Shown: piece after piece, positions 19,141 through 28,031 of the stretch | Position numbering within the stretch: the stretch's first letter is position 1 | How the letters are laid out: each line of letters starts with the position of its first letter | Assembly (NCBI RefSeq): GCF_000331575.1 | Contig: NZ_ANOK01000003.1 | Location: 428,365 to 492,364 of the forward strand | Length of the DNA stretch: 64,000 nucleotides | Direction of reading: 5' to 3' | From: Calidifontibacillus oryziterrae | GTDB lineage: Bacteria; Bacillota; Bacilli; Bacillales; Bacillaceae_J | Made by a program: the position numbers and the translations under genes | Notes under the pieces: generated by a model | The model's database searches: none | Told to the model about the DNA's origin: nothing | The model's input: only the letters and a program-made list of their open reading frames with translations

Positions 19141-19505
19141 GAATGTGCTACAATTAAGGTTACTGTCGAATAATGAACATAATTGTTTGCGTGATATTGT
19201 GTGTAGGTCTATCCGAATAAAGGTAGTGTTGCTACCGAAGGATGAACACAGGTTTTGGAGCGATAATCCGTGCAAGGTGATTCGATTAACTAGCAGGGTG
19301 ACTGTCGCAGTATGAACATACTTTTTCCAGCTATGATAAGGCGCAAAGTTCAATTAAAAGGTAGGGTGACTGTCACAGTATGAACATACCTTTTGCAGCA
19401 CCATATGTCCAAGTCAATTCGATTAAAATGGCAGTGTTAGTGTGAAATTTTCACCAGCGGATACTGTTTCCAAGTTGATGATTACTGTTGAAATACGAAA
19501 GTTAG
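19141..19505 (+). repeat. Degenerate array of ~69-bp hairpin repeats
   Basis: Four to five diverged units repeat at 68-70 bp spacing. The motif TGAACA falls at 19174, 19243, 19313 and 19381. The best pair, 19296-19321 and 19364-19389, is identical except for one base over 26. Each unit starts near CRATTAA and holds a small inverted repeat of different sequence (GGTAG/CTACC in unit 2, GTGA/TCAC in unit 4, GTGAAA/TTTCAC in unit 5). The remaining about 30 bp between units are unrelated. It ends directly before the methyltransferase gene. There is no coding potential. Confidence 0.75.
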
Positions 19506-19517
19506 GTGTATGCAGCA

Positions 19518-21155
19518 ATGCCAAGTACATATTCAATTGAAAGCATCGATCAACTAATGATTAGTAAAAATACTAAAGCTTTTATTAAAGAGTGTCTTGA
19601 AAACAATATCCCGATTGATCAGATAGGATTTGAATTCGAGAAAACAAAGCTCTCTGAACAGGATCAAAAAAAGAAAAAAGGTCAGTTTTATACACCTGAC
19701 CATATTGTTGACTATATAATTAAATATTTAGCACTTGATCATACAATGAAAATTATTGATCCGTCATGTGGTACTGGTTCATTTATACTACCAATCGTAA
19801 AAAAGCTATTTCAAGGAGAACCTATTGAGTCAGTATATGGAATTGATATCGATCACGAAGCGTTGGAAGTCTTAAAGGCATTGATCTTTTTACATAAAAT
19901 GAACATATATGAATCAAACCTAATCCATGGAAATACGATTGTTTCCAATAAAAAAATTTCTAGTTTAGCCTTGAATTTGCAGGAGATTTCCCAAAAGGGA
20001 GGTTTTGATGTTGTCATCGGTAATCCACCTTATGTAACTTTGAAAAAAGATGTGGATTATGACTCAAGCGATCAAGATTACTCCAAACTGCTAAACGGTC
20101 AAGTAAATGCAGCAACGCTAATGATTGCCAAGGGCCTGAGTATATTAAAGCCAAATGGGATCCTTGCGTTTGTTTTACCGAAAAACATTTTACATGTTGG
20201 CTCCTATTCAAAGCTACGTGATTATTTACTGAAAGAAACAACCATTATACATATTGCCGATTTACGTTCAAGCTTTAAAAATGTTAGAGGAGAACAGATC
20301 ATTCTTTTTGTTCAAAAGAAAAAACCTTCTGAAGCTCATGAAATTGAGTTTAAAATTTTACAAAATAAAAGTGGTGACTGCTCAAAAGCTTCGGTTTTTG
20401 TAAAGCAAAGTGCGTTTGTCAAAAATAATAAGCTCTATGTATTCGAACGAGTTGAGGACTATGAACTAATCGATCAATTAACGAATACCGGCAGTCCTTT
20501 AAAAAAACTAGTCCAAGATGAAATTTTTCGAGGTATATCGATTCCTTCAAAATTACAATTCGATTTTGCGGATGAACACAGCCAAACCTGCGTCCCATAT
20601 GTTCGCGGGAAAAATATTCAAAAGTTTACGTTAATAATAGAGAAATGTATAAATCGAGATAAGATGATTTCGTTGACCAATCCAAAAATAGAAAGAATCT
20701 TAAATAAAAAAATAATCATCCAAAATATTTTTTCTTCAGAATCGGGATTAATATGCGCATTTGATCAGCGTGGATTGTTCACGAATGAAACAGTTACGAA
20801 TGTTTTGATTGAAGATGTAACTATAGGGTATTATCTCCTTGGTCTTTTAAATTCTAAAGTGGCAAACTATTATTTAATCTATGCTTGCTATAATTGTTCA
20901 AAAATGACCATGCATACTGATAAAGAATATTTAGGTGCTATACCAGTTATAGTAACAAGTGAAAAAGAACAGTATGACCGCATTATTACGATTGTAAGAG
21001 AACTATCAGACAAAAATCATGATATTGAAAGTTTGAGCAAGTCAAGGCAAGAGCTTGATCAATGCTTTTATAGCATTTATGGGTTACAACAAAAAGACAT
21101 TCAAGTAATTGAAACAGGACTTGATTTATTTTTATCAAAGAAAAGCAGGTGGTAA
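19518..21155 (+). CDS. N6-adenine DNA methyltransferase, Eco57I/TaqI type
   Basis: This is a probable adenine methylase of 545 residues. Motif X (QFYTPDHIVDYI) lies near residue 56, AdoMet motif I (DPSCGTGSF) near 81 and the catalytic NPPY at 168-171. A C-terminal half resembling a TaqI-type target-recognition region follows, ending with EYLGAIPVI. The GTG at 19506 overlaps the AGGTG ribosome-binding site, so the ATG at 19518 is chosen. No nuclease domain is fused, unlike Eco57I itself. Its stop overlaps the next methylase start by 1 nt (TAATG), so the two are translationally coupled. Confidence 0.85.
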   Translation: MPSTYSIESIDQLMISKNTKAFIKECLENNIPIDQIGFEFEKTKLSEQDQKKKKGQFYTPDHIVDYIIKYLALDHTMKIIDPSCGTGSFILPIVKKLFQGEPIESVYGIDIDHEALEVLKALIFLHKMNIYESNLIHGNTIVSNKKISSLALNLQEISQKGGFDVVIGNPPYVTLKKDVDYDSSDQDYSKLLNGQVNAATLMIAKGLSILKPNGILAFVLPKNILHVGSYSKLRDYLLKETTIIHIADLRSSFKNVRGEQIILFVQKKKPSEAHEIEFKILQNKSGDCSKASVFVKQSAFVKNNKLYVFERVEDYELIDQLTNTGSPLKKLVQDEIFRGISIPSKLQFDFADEHSQTCVPYVRGKNIQKFTLIIEKCINRDKMISLTNPKIERILNKKIIIQNIFSSESGLICAFDQRGLFTNETVTNVLIEDVTIGYYLLGLLNSKVANYYLIYACYNCSKMTMHTDKEYLGAIPVIVTSEKEQYDRIITIVRELSDKNHDIESLSKSRQELDQCFYSIYGLQQKDIQVIETGLDLFLSKKSRW

Positions 21156-21964
21156 TGGTGGTAGCAGAAGATAAACGCTTAAACGAATTAACAGGGAAGG
21201 AATGGTTACAGCATTCTTTTAGTATTTGGCGTGATATAAAAAAGACAGCAGAGGAAAAAAAGCTTAAGCACCCAGCGATGTTTCCTCAACAATTAACAGA
21301 GCGTATTATAAAAATTTTCACAAAATCAAATATGACGGTTTTAGACCCATTTATGGGGACGGGAAGCACGGTTTTATCAGCTACTCTAAATAATCGAAAA
21401 GGGATCGGTTTTGAGCTATCTGAGGAATTTTTTACAATTGCCCAAAGTCGAATCGAGGAGCTACAGCTTTCCATTTTTGATGAAGGGCAGGAATTTATTG
21501 AACCGCTCTTATTTAATAAAGATTGTCGCTTGCTTAAGGAGCATATTGAACCAAATACGGTTGATTTAGTCGTGACGTCTCCACCTTATTGGGATATTTT
21601 AAATATGAAAAGAACATCAGATCATAAAGATATCGTCAATTATAGTGATTCTGATGTTGATTTAGGAAATATTGATGATTACGCTCAATTTTTAAATGAG
21701 CTTAAAGCAGTATTCGAACAAGTTTATGATGTTATAAAGCCCGGTGGTTACTGTGTAGTCGTTGTTATGGATATTCGTAAGAAGAGCACGTTTTATCCGT
21801 TTCATTCAGATTTAGCTACAAAAATGCAGGAACTAGGTTTTAAATTTGAGGATATTGTGATTTGGGATCGCCAGCATGAATACAACAATATGAGACCGCT
21901 CGGTTATCCTTATAAATATCGAATTAACAAGGTCCATGAATATGTATTAATTTTTAGTAAATAA
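21155..21964 (+). CDS. DNA methyltransferase (N6-A or N4-C) with motif I before motif IV
   Basis: This 269-residue AdoMet-dependent amino-methylase has a HPAMFP segment (39-44), motif I DPFMGTGST (64-72) and the catalytic TSPPYW at 141-146. The sequence style is that of beta-class enzymes, but the order is X-I-IV rather than IV-X-I, so it looks circularly permuted. TRD-sized sequence is absent, so specificity may be short or shared. It begins within the stop codon of the preceding methylase. A hairpin terminator follows. Confidence 0.82.
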   Translation: MVVAEDKRLNELTGKEWLQHSFSIWRDIKKTAEEKKLKHPAMFPQQLTERIIKIFTKSNMTVLDPFMGTGSTVLSATLNNRKGIGFELSEEFFTIAQSRIEELQLSIFDEGQEFIEPLLFNKDCRLLKEHIEPNTVDLVVTSPPYWDILNMKRTSDHKDIVNYSDSDVDLGNIDDYAQFLNELKAVFEQVYDVIKPGGYCVVVVMDIRKKSTFYPFHSDLATKMQELGFKFEDIVIWDRQHEYNNMRPLGYPYKYRINKVHEYVLIFSK

Positions 21965-21972
21965 GGAAAAGA

Positions 21973-22018
21973 GGGGAAAGGTAAAACCGGACAGGGGACA
22001 ACTTTCCCCATTATTTTT
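21973..22018 (+). terminator. Terminator after the methylase pair
   Basis: GGGGAAAG pairs with CTTTCCCC over a 21-nt loop, followed by attattttt. It suggests the downstream two genes have a separate promoter or depend on readthrough. Confidence 0.6.
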
Positions 22019-22084
22019 GGTAAAATGGTGGTAGTAGAAAGTTTATTAAAATGAACTTCCACTTTACTTAGAGGAGGCACGTTT

Positions 22085-22978
22085 ATGAATAATCCAGAGC
22101 TAGCTTATTTATTAGGAATGATTGTTGGAAAAGGCTACAAAATTCAAGGGGTAGATGAAACCGAGTACAGAATTGAAATTCCGCACAAGCTGATGAAGGT
22201 TGAAGGGATGGATGCAATTCTCTCCGTAAAAGCTTCCTTATTAGATATTAAACAAAGACTCGATCCGCTTATCGATACGAAAATTAATGTTACGAGCGAT
22301 AGTAAAAGTGTGACGTTGCTTTCATTTAAGCTAAATAACTCGGCTTATTTAGCAAGAGAACTTAACAGAATGTTAACATACAACAACTATAAGGATTTTC
22401 GAATTCCAACCGAAGTGTTTAATGCGGCACACGACATTAAACTAGAGTTTTTGAGAGGTCTTGCTGATGTTACTGCGCATGCAAGAAAAAGCAATTTAGC
22501 GTTTGGTGATCCAGCAGGACATCGGGTATATATTGAAATACCAGATAATTGGTATCTTGTCGTTGATATTTGTAACTTGCTGAAAGATGTTGACACACCT
22601 GTACAAACGATTAACTGGGGTCATCCGAATTTTCGCGATCCTAACTTGAAGGATTACAAGCAAGGAAAAGAACATGCCTGGGCGAGAGAGCATCAAATTA
22701 AAATATATGCCGATGTATTTGAAGCCGTTGGTTTTAATATTGAACATAAAAAGCGGGCGCTAGAACTATTAGCAAACACAAATCGCCAAAACTGGGCCGG
22801 CAAGCGAACGAAAATTGAACAATCACATCATAAGTTTTATTGGGAGAAGCCAGAAAGATCGAAAAAGGCTAAACCGGTTCATCCGATGATACACGATCAC
22901 TCCATCCCTGCAGAAATAAGAGGTCAAAACTTTAATTCATGGATTGAAGTTGCCAAAATCATGGGTTACCAACCATAA
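22085..22978 (+). CDS. LAGLIDADG-like protein of the methylase/nuclease cluster
   Basis: This is a 297-residue protein I cannot assign to a named family. Two segments resemble LAGLIDADG helices: AYLLGMIVGKGY (7-18) and LEFLRGLADVTA (120-131), each starting a domain with alternating strands, as in two-repeat homing endonucleases. In the first, the acidic residue of the usual GDG is a lysine, so that half-site is probably inactive; the second keeps an aspartate. Inference: a DNA-recognition or nicking subunit rather than an intron-borne homing enzyme, because it stands alone between methylases and a nuclease. A strong agaggagg precedes the ATG. Confidence 0.6.
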   Translation: MNNPELAYLLGMIVGKGYKIQGVDETEYRIEIPHKLMKVEGMDAILSVKASLLDIKQRLDPLIDTKINVTSDSKSVTLLSFKLNNSAYLARELNRMLTYNNYKDFRIPTEVFNAAHDIKLEFLRGLADVTAHARKSNLAFGDPAGHRVYIEIPDNWYLVVDICNLLKDVDTPVQTINWGHPNFRDPNLKDYKQGKEHAWAREHQIKIYADVFEAVGFNIEHKKRALELLANTNRQNWAGKRTKIEQSHHKFYWEKPERSKKAKPVHPMIHDHSIPAEIRGQNFNSWIEVAKIMGYQP

Positions 22979-22993
22979 AGAAGGTGAAGCAAT

Positions 22994-23473
22994 ATGTCAG
23001 AGATTGATTTATACCCAGATATTATGAAATGGTTTACTCAATATTTAAAAGATCGCTACAAAAAATATGAAATCGAATCAACGTTCATCACATCAAGGCG
23101 GTATTTAGATGATGTACTTCGCGACAAGGGAATTCTTATTCCTGAGGCAGTCGGTTTAAAAATAAAGGTCGACATTGTCGGCTTTTTAACGGCAAAAAAC
23201 AGAGAGCCGCAGCTTGCTTTTGTGGAAGTTAAAGATGAAAACTTAACCTTAAAGGACTTAGGGCAGTTGTGGGGGTATACGAAGCTGATTAATCCGGTTG
23301 AATCGTTTTTAGTTTCTTCAACAGGGATTGGTGCACTGGAAGCGATCGTTAAGCAATATCGCCGCCATGATATTCTTCAATACGGTCACAAAAATGAACG
23401 GATGATGAAAATCGCAAAATGGGATATTCAAAGAAAATCGATCGACTATTCGACGCTTTTACCCAAATTGTAA
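22994..23473 (+). CDS. Small PD-(D/E)XK-type nuclease
   Basis: This 159-residue protein carries a plausible PD-(D/E)XK core. Asp60 (KVDIVGF) is followed 17 residues later by EVK (78-80), and LGQLWGY (89-95) gives the glutamine helix common in this superfamily. No separate DNA-binding domain is visible. It follows the LAGLIDADG-like gene by 15 bp with its own aaggtga, so the two are probably co-expressed. It could be the cleavage subunit of a restriction system whose modification genes lie upstream. Confidence 0.65.
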   Translation: MSEIDLYPDIMKWFTQYLKDRYKKYEIESTFITSRRYLDDVLRDKGILIPEAVGLKIKVDIVGFLTAKNREPQLAFVEVKDENLTLKDLGQLWGYTKLINPVESFLVSSTGIGALEAIVKQYRRHDILQYGHKNERMMKIAKWDIQRKSIDYSTLLPKL

Positions 23474-23681
23474 GGAGTTTTTTTCTGTCATTAAAATTTT
23501 ATAATTATAATATCAAAACAAACGGAAATATAATATACTATTATTTAAATAGTGTTACAATATTTCTGTTTTGTTGTTCAATGTGTTACATAATTTATTG
23601 AACTCTTTACGTAGGAATCTCATCAATTCAGTCGTGAAAGATTCAATCAATAGAAGCACAAATGAATAGGAGTGTGGCGAT

Positions 23682-24497
23682 TTGATTGAAAAAGAAATTG
23701 TTTATGTAGTATCGGATTCAATCGGAGAAACAGCTGAATTAGTTGTAAAAGCAGTTGCAACACAATTTAATGGTGGATATGTTGAGATCAAACGCCATGC
23801 GCATGTCGAAGATTTTGAAGATATTGAGAGAATAGTAGAATTAGCCCGTAATAGTCGTTCAATTATTGCGTATACGATTGTAATTCCATCATTAAAAGAG
23901 CATCTTGATAAACGAGCAAAGGAAGCGGGATTAATTGCGGTTGATTTGTTACATCCACTAATGGATGCCTTTGTGTTTAAATATAATAAGAGTCCGAACC
24001 ATCAACCAAAGCTAATGCGGCAGTTAGATGATGACTATTTTCAAAGAATAGCAGCTGTTGAATTTGCAGTAAAATATGATGATGGTCGTGATCCACGGGG
24101 GATTCTTCGGGCGGATATTGTCTTAGTTGGAGTTTCTCGAACATCAAAAACACCGCTATCGATGTATTTAGCTCATAAACGCTATAAAGTGGCTAACGTA
24201 CCGCTAGTCCCTGAGGTACCACCACCTAAAGAGTTATTTGAAATACCTAGAAATAAATGTGTTGGACTTATTATAACGCCAGATAAACTAAACTTAATCC
24301 GTAAGCAGCGTTTAAAGAATCTTGGTTTAACATCCAATGCGAACTATGCAAGCTTTGAGCGAATTCTAGAGGAATTAGAATTTGCGGAAAAGATTATGAA
24401 ACGGATTGGTTGTCCAATCATTAATGTTTCCGATAAGGCTGTCGAAGAAACAGCCGATTATATTTTAGAAGTATTAAAAAGAGAGAGGAGTTCTTAA
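23682..24497 (+). CDS. ppsR: PPDK regulatory kinase/phosphotransferase PpsR
   Basis: This bifunctional DUF299 protein inactivates pyruvate phosphate dikinase by ADP-dependent phosphorylation and reactivates it by Pi-dependent dephosphorylation. The 271-residue protein begins VYVVSDSIGETAELVVKA and has the P-loop-like GVSRTSKTPLSMYLA. Translation starts at TTG after taggagtg. Its target ppdK begins 2 nt after its stop codon, which fixes the partnership. In B. subtilis yqfL lacks an adjacent ppdK. Confidence 0.94.
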   Translation: MIEKEIVYVVSDSIGETAELVVKAVATQFNGGYVEIKRHAHVEDFEDIERIVELARNSRSIIAYTIVIPSLKEHLDKRAKEAGLIAVDLLHPLMDAFVFKYNKSPNHQPKLMRQLDDDYFQRIAAVEFAVKYDDGRDPRGILRADIVLVGVSRTSKTPLSMYLAHKRYKVANVPLVPEVPPPKELFEIPRNKCVGLIITPDKLNLIRKQRLKNLGLTSNANYASFERILEELEFAEKIMKRIGCPIINVSDKAVEETADYILEVLKRERSS

Positions 24498-24499
24498 CA

Positions 24500-27145
24500 A
24501 TGAAGAAATTTGTATATCTCTTTAATGAAGGAAATAGCGGTATGAAAGACCTTCTAGGTGGTAAAGGTGCAAATTTAGCTGAAATGACCAAAATTGGATT
24601 ACCCGTTCCTTATGGCTTTACGATTTCTACAGAAGCATGTAATGCGTATTATGAAGCGGAAAAGGCAATTTCACCTGAAGTTCACGATCAAATATTACAA
24701 GCATTGACGGCACTTGAAGAAAAAACAGGAAAACGCCTTGGGGATCCGAATAATCCATTACTCGTGTCTGTTCGTTCAGGGGCTGTTTTCTCAATGCCTG
24801 GAATGATGGATACGATTCTAAATCTTGGAATGAACGATCAGACAGTTGAGGGAATGGCTAGATTAACGAATAATCCCCGTTTTGCTTATGACTCTTATCG
24901 CCGCTTTATTCAAATGTTTGCTGATGTCGTGCTAGAAGTGGACATTTTCTTTTTTGAACAGTTATTAGAAGAATATAGAGAACAAAAGGGATATAATTCA
25001 GATCCAGAACTAACAGCTGAGGATTGGCAAGAGGTTATTCAAGGTTACAAAAATATCGTGAGAAAGAGAACGAAAAAGGAATTTCCACAAGATCCAAAAG
25101 AACAGCTATTTCTCTCTATTAATTCCGTGTTTGATTCATGGAATAATCAACGGGCGATTGTTTATCGCCGCTTGCATAAAATACCGCAGCACCTCGGTAC
25201 GGCTGTTAACATTCAAACGATGGTATTTGGGAATATGGGCGACGATTCCGGTACGGGAGTTGCGTTTACTCGTAATCCATCGACTGGGGAGCCACTGCTT
25301 TATGGCGAATATTTAATCAACGCACAGGGAGAGGATGTTGTTGCCGGAATAAGGACCCCTTTGCCTATCCATACATTACAAAGGGAAATGCCTGAAATAT
25401 ACAAACAATTTTCAGAAACGTGTCAGCGTCTTGAACACCATTACCTCGACATGCAGGATATTGAGTTTACAGTTGAACGAGGTAAGCTATTTATACTACA
25501 AACAAGAACTGGCAAACGAACAGCACAAGCAGCAATCCGGATTGCTGTTGACATGGTAGAAGAAGGACTTATCGATAAAAAAACAGCTATACTTCGAATT
25601 GACCCTGACCAATTGAATCAGCTTTTGCATCGACGTATTGATGATACAATCGAACGAAAACAGCTTACAAAGGGATTACCTGCATCACCTGGAGCGGCTA
25701 CTGGCCAAGTTGTGTTTGATGCAGATGAAGCTGAAGCACTAGGAAATGAAGGTAAAAAGGTTATCCTCGTTCGTCCTGAAACAACACCGGATGATATTCA
25801 TGGAATAGTTGCATCCCAAGGTGTAGTAACAAGTCGAGGTGGTATGACCAGCCATGCTGCGGTCGTTGCAAGGGGAATGGGAAAGCCATGTATTTGTGGT
25901 TGTGAAGAGGTAAAGATAGATTTAAATGCATTGCAATTTAGTATTGGTGAAACTGTAATAAATCAAGGTGATACGATTACAATTGATGGAAGTACGGGTG
26001 AAATCATGTATGGTGAAATACCGATGGTGGACCCGCAGCTTTCAGATGAATTTCAATTGCTGCTAAAATGGGCTGATGAGGAAAGAAAACTTGGCGTTCG
26101 CGCGAATGCAGATAACCCTATAGATGCACAAAAAGCATTTGAATTTGGGGCAGGTGGAATTGGACTGTGTCGGACAGAGCATATGTTTATGGATAGCAAG
26201 CGAATTCCGATCGTTCAAAGGATGATTCTTGCAGAAAACGATGCGGAACGAAGTGAAGCGTTGGCACAGCTGTTACCTATGCAACAAAGTGACTTCGAAG
26301 GAATTTTTGAAGCGATGCAAGGTTTACCGGTTACGATTCGATTATTGGACCCGCCTTTACATGAGTTTTTACCTAACAAGGATGAGCTTTTAGTCGAAGT
26401 TACAAAGCTTCAAATCACAGATCCTACTTCACGGCAATTACTTGAGAAAGAAAAACTTCTCAAAAAAGTACGTCAGCTTGAGGAGTTTAACCCAATGCTT
26501 GGGCTTCGAGGCTGTCGTTTAGGTATAATTTATCCAGAAATTTATGAAATGCAGGCAAAAGCAATATTCTTTGCCATTGCGAAGCTAGATAAAAAAGGAA
26601 TTGATGTCAATCCAGAAATTATGATCCCACTTGTAGGCCATGTAAATGAATTAAAAGAAATGCGCGAGCTAGTCATTAATGCTAGTCTCCAAGTTCAGGA
26701 GATTACAGGAATCAACTTTAATTATTTAATTGGAACAATGATTGAGATTCCACGGGCTGCGCTTACAGCAGACGAAATTGCCAAGGAGGCTGATTTCTTT
26801 TCATTTGGAACAAATGACTTAACACAAACGACGTTTGGCTTTAGTCGCGATGATGCGGAAGGGAAGTTCCTTCAAACGTACATTGAGAAGAAAGTACTTC
26901 CGGATAACCCATTTGCTGTTCTTGATAGAGAAGGTGTCGGGAAGCTTGTTGAGACAGGGGTCAATTTAGGACGGCAAACTAAACCAAATTTGAAAACGGG
27001 TATATGCGGTGAACATGGTGGAGAAAAGCAATCAATCAAGTTTTGCTATAACGCTGGTTTAGATTATGTAAGCTGCTCACCATATCGTGTTCCATTAGCA
27101 AGGCTTGCTGCTGCACAAGCAACTATTCTCAAGGAACAAGTATGA
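24500..27145 (+). CDS. ppdK: Pyruvate, phosphate dikinase
   Basis: PPDK interconverts pyruvate + ATP + Pi and phosphoenolpyruvate + AMP + PPi. The 881-residue protein has the ATP-grasp domain (LGGKGANLAEM, VRSGAVFSMPGMMDT), the swivelling phosphohistidine domain (RGGMTSHAAVVARGMGKPC), and the C-terminal PEP-binding barrel (LCRTEHMF, FSFGTNDLTQTTFG, and CGEHGG with an active-site cysteine). Control by the adjacent PpsR is expected at the threonine next to the catalytic histidine (TSH). A terminator follows. Confidence 0.97.
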   Translation: MKKFVYLFNEGNSGMKDLLGGKGANLAEMTKIGLPVPYGFTISTEACNAYYEAEKAISPEVHDQILQALTALEEKTGKRLGDPNNPLLVSVRSGAVFSMPGMMDTILNLGMNDQTVEGMARLTNNPRFAYDSYRRFIQMFADVVLEVDIFFFEQLLEEYREQKGYNSDPELTAEDWQEVIQGYKNIVRKRTKKEFPQDPKEQLFLSINSVFDSWNNQRAIVYRRLHKIPQHLGTAVNIQTMVFGNMGDDSGTGVAFTRNPSTGEPLLYGEYLINAQGEDVVAGIRTPLPIHTLQREMPEIYKQFSETCQRLEHHYLDMQDIEFTVERGKLFILQTRTGKRTAQAAIRIAVDMVEEGLIDKKTAILRIDPDQLNQLLHRRIDDTIERKQLTKGLPASPGAATGQVVFDADEAEALGNEGKKVILVRPETTPDDIHGIVASQGVVTSRGGMTSHAAVVARGMGKPCICGCEEVKIDLNALQFSIGETVINQGDTITIDGSTGEIMYGEIPMVDPQLSDEFQLLLKWADEERKLGVRANADNPIDAQKAFEFGAGGIGLCRTEHMFMDSKRIPIVQRMILAENDAERSEALAQLLPMQQSDFEGIFEAMQGLPVTIRLLDPPLHEFLPNKDELLVEVTKLQITDPTSRQLLEKEKLLKKVRQLEEFNPMLGLRGCRLGIIYPEIYEMQAKAIFFAIAKLDKKGIDVNPEIMIPLVGHVNELKEMRELVINASLQVQEITGINFNYLIGTMIEIPRAALTADEIAKEADFFSFGTNDLTQTTFGFSRDDAEGKFLQTYIEKKVLPDNPFAVLDREGVGKLVETGVNLGRQTKPNLKTGICGEHGGEKQSIKFCYNAGLDYVSCSPYRVPLARLAAAQATILKEQV

Positions 27146-27159
27146 AATTAGAAATATAT

Positions 27160-27197
27160 AAGCTATGCTACTATAACAGTAGTATGGCTTTCTTTTT
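27160..27197 (+). terminator. Intrinsic terminator after ppdK
   Basis: AAGCTATGCTACT pairs with AGTAGTATGGCTT (two wobble pairs) around a 5-nt loop, followed by TTCTTTTTT. Confidence 0.88.
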
Positions 27198-27400
27198 TGG
27201 CTTAAATGCTGGGTTATAATTAAAACCAGGTTATCATTTTTCATAATTTTTCATTATAACTCTAATTATATTAATTAATAAAGGCTGTCAATGTTAAGAT
27301 TTTGTAAATTTTCAACTAAAATCTTTCCTTAATCGACATATTTCGTATACAATTAAAAAGTTAGATGTATTTTTTGAATTTAATAGGGGGTAAAGTGAGA

Positions 27401-28018
27401 ATGGTTTTTAAAAAGACAGATAAATTCATGACATTATTAATGAAAATATCCACAAATCTTAAAGAAAGTGCAGATTTTTTTGCTGACTATAAGATAAAAA
27501 ATATCAGTGATTTGAAAATTTTCTTTGATACGATTAAGAAATATGAAAACGCAGGTGACGAGTACATTCATGAAGTAATTGTCGAACTTAATAAAGCCTT
27601 TATCACCCCAATTGAGCGTGAAGATATCCTGCAACTATCAATGAGTTTAGATGATGTTTTAGATGGTTTTGAACATTGCGCAGCCTTATTTGAAATGTAT
27701 TCGATGACACAAGCTGATGAATATATGATTAAATTCGTTGAAGCAATTCGTGGCTGTGCTATTGAAATTGAAAAGGCAGTTGAGCTTTTGTCAACGAAAA
27801 AGCTCCTCGACATACGTGATCATGCTATTAAGATCAAGGACTATGAATCAAAATGTGACGGCATATTACGGCAATCGATCAAAAATCTCTTTGCAGTAGA
27901 GAAAGATCCGATCCGCATTATTCAGTATAAGGAAATTTATGAAGGACTGGAGATTATCGCTGATGATTGTCAGGAAGTTGCCAATACATTAGAGAGTATT
28001 ATTATGAAAAACGCATAA
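27401..28018 (+). CDS. DUF47 PhoU-like protein (YkaA family), partner of Pit
   Basis: This is an all-helical PhoU-like protein of 205 residues, of the kind encoded beside low-affinity phosphate transporters and thought to modulate them. Repeated helical heptads include AGDEYIHEVIVELNKAFITPIEREDI and CDGILRQSIKNLF. The frame opens at 27365, but the ATG at 27401 has the gggggt ribosome-binding site and matches the family N-terminus. pit follows after 13 bp. Confidence 0.88.
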   Translation: MVFKKTDKFMTLLMKISTNLKESADFFADYKIKNISDLKIFFDTIKKYENAGDEYIHEVIVELNKAFITPIEREDILQLSMSLDDVLDGFEHCAALFEMYSMTQADEYMIKFVEAIRGCAIEIEKAVELLSTKKLLDIRDHAIKIKDYESKCDGILRQSIKNLFAVEKDPIRIIQYKEIYEGLEIIADDCQEVANTLESIIMKNA

Positions 28019-28031
28019 GGAGCCTACAATT

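Noticed and set aside
19141-19505. CRISPR array
   Set aside because: The period is regular, but repeats differ strongly between units (only one pair is nearly identical) and no cas gene is nearby; reported as a degenerate hairpin array instead.
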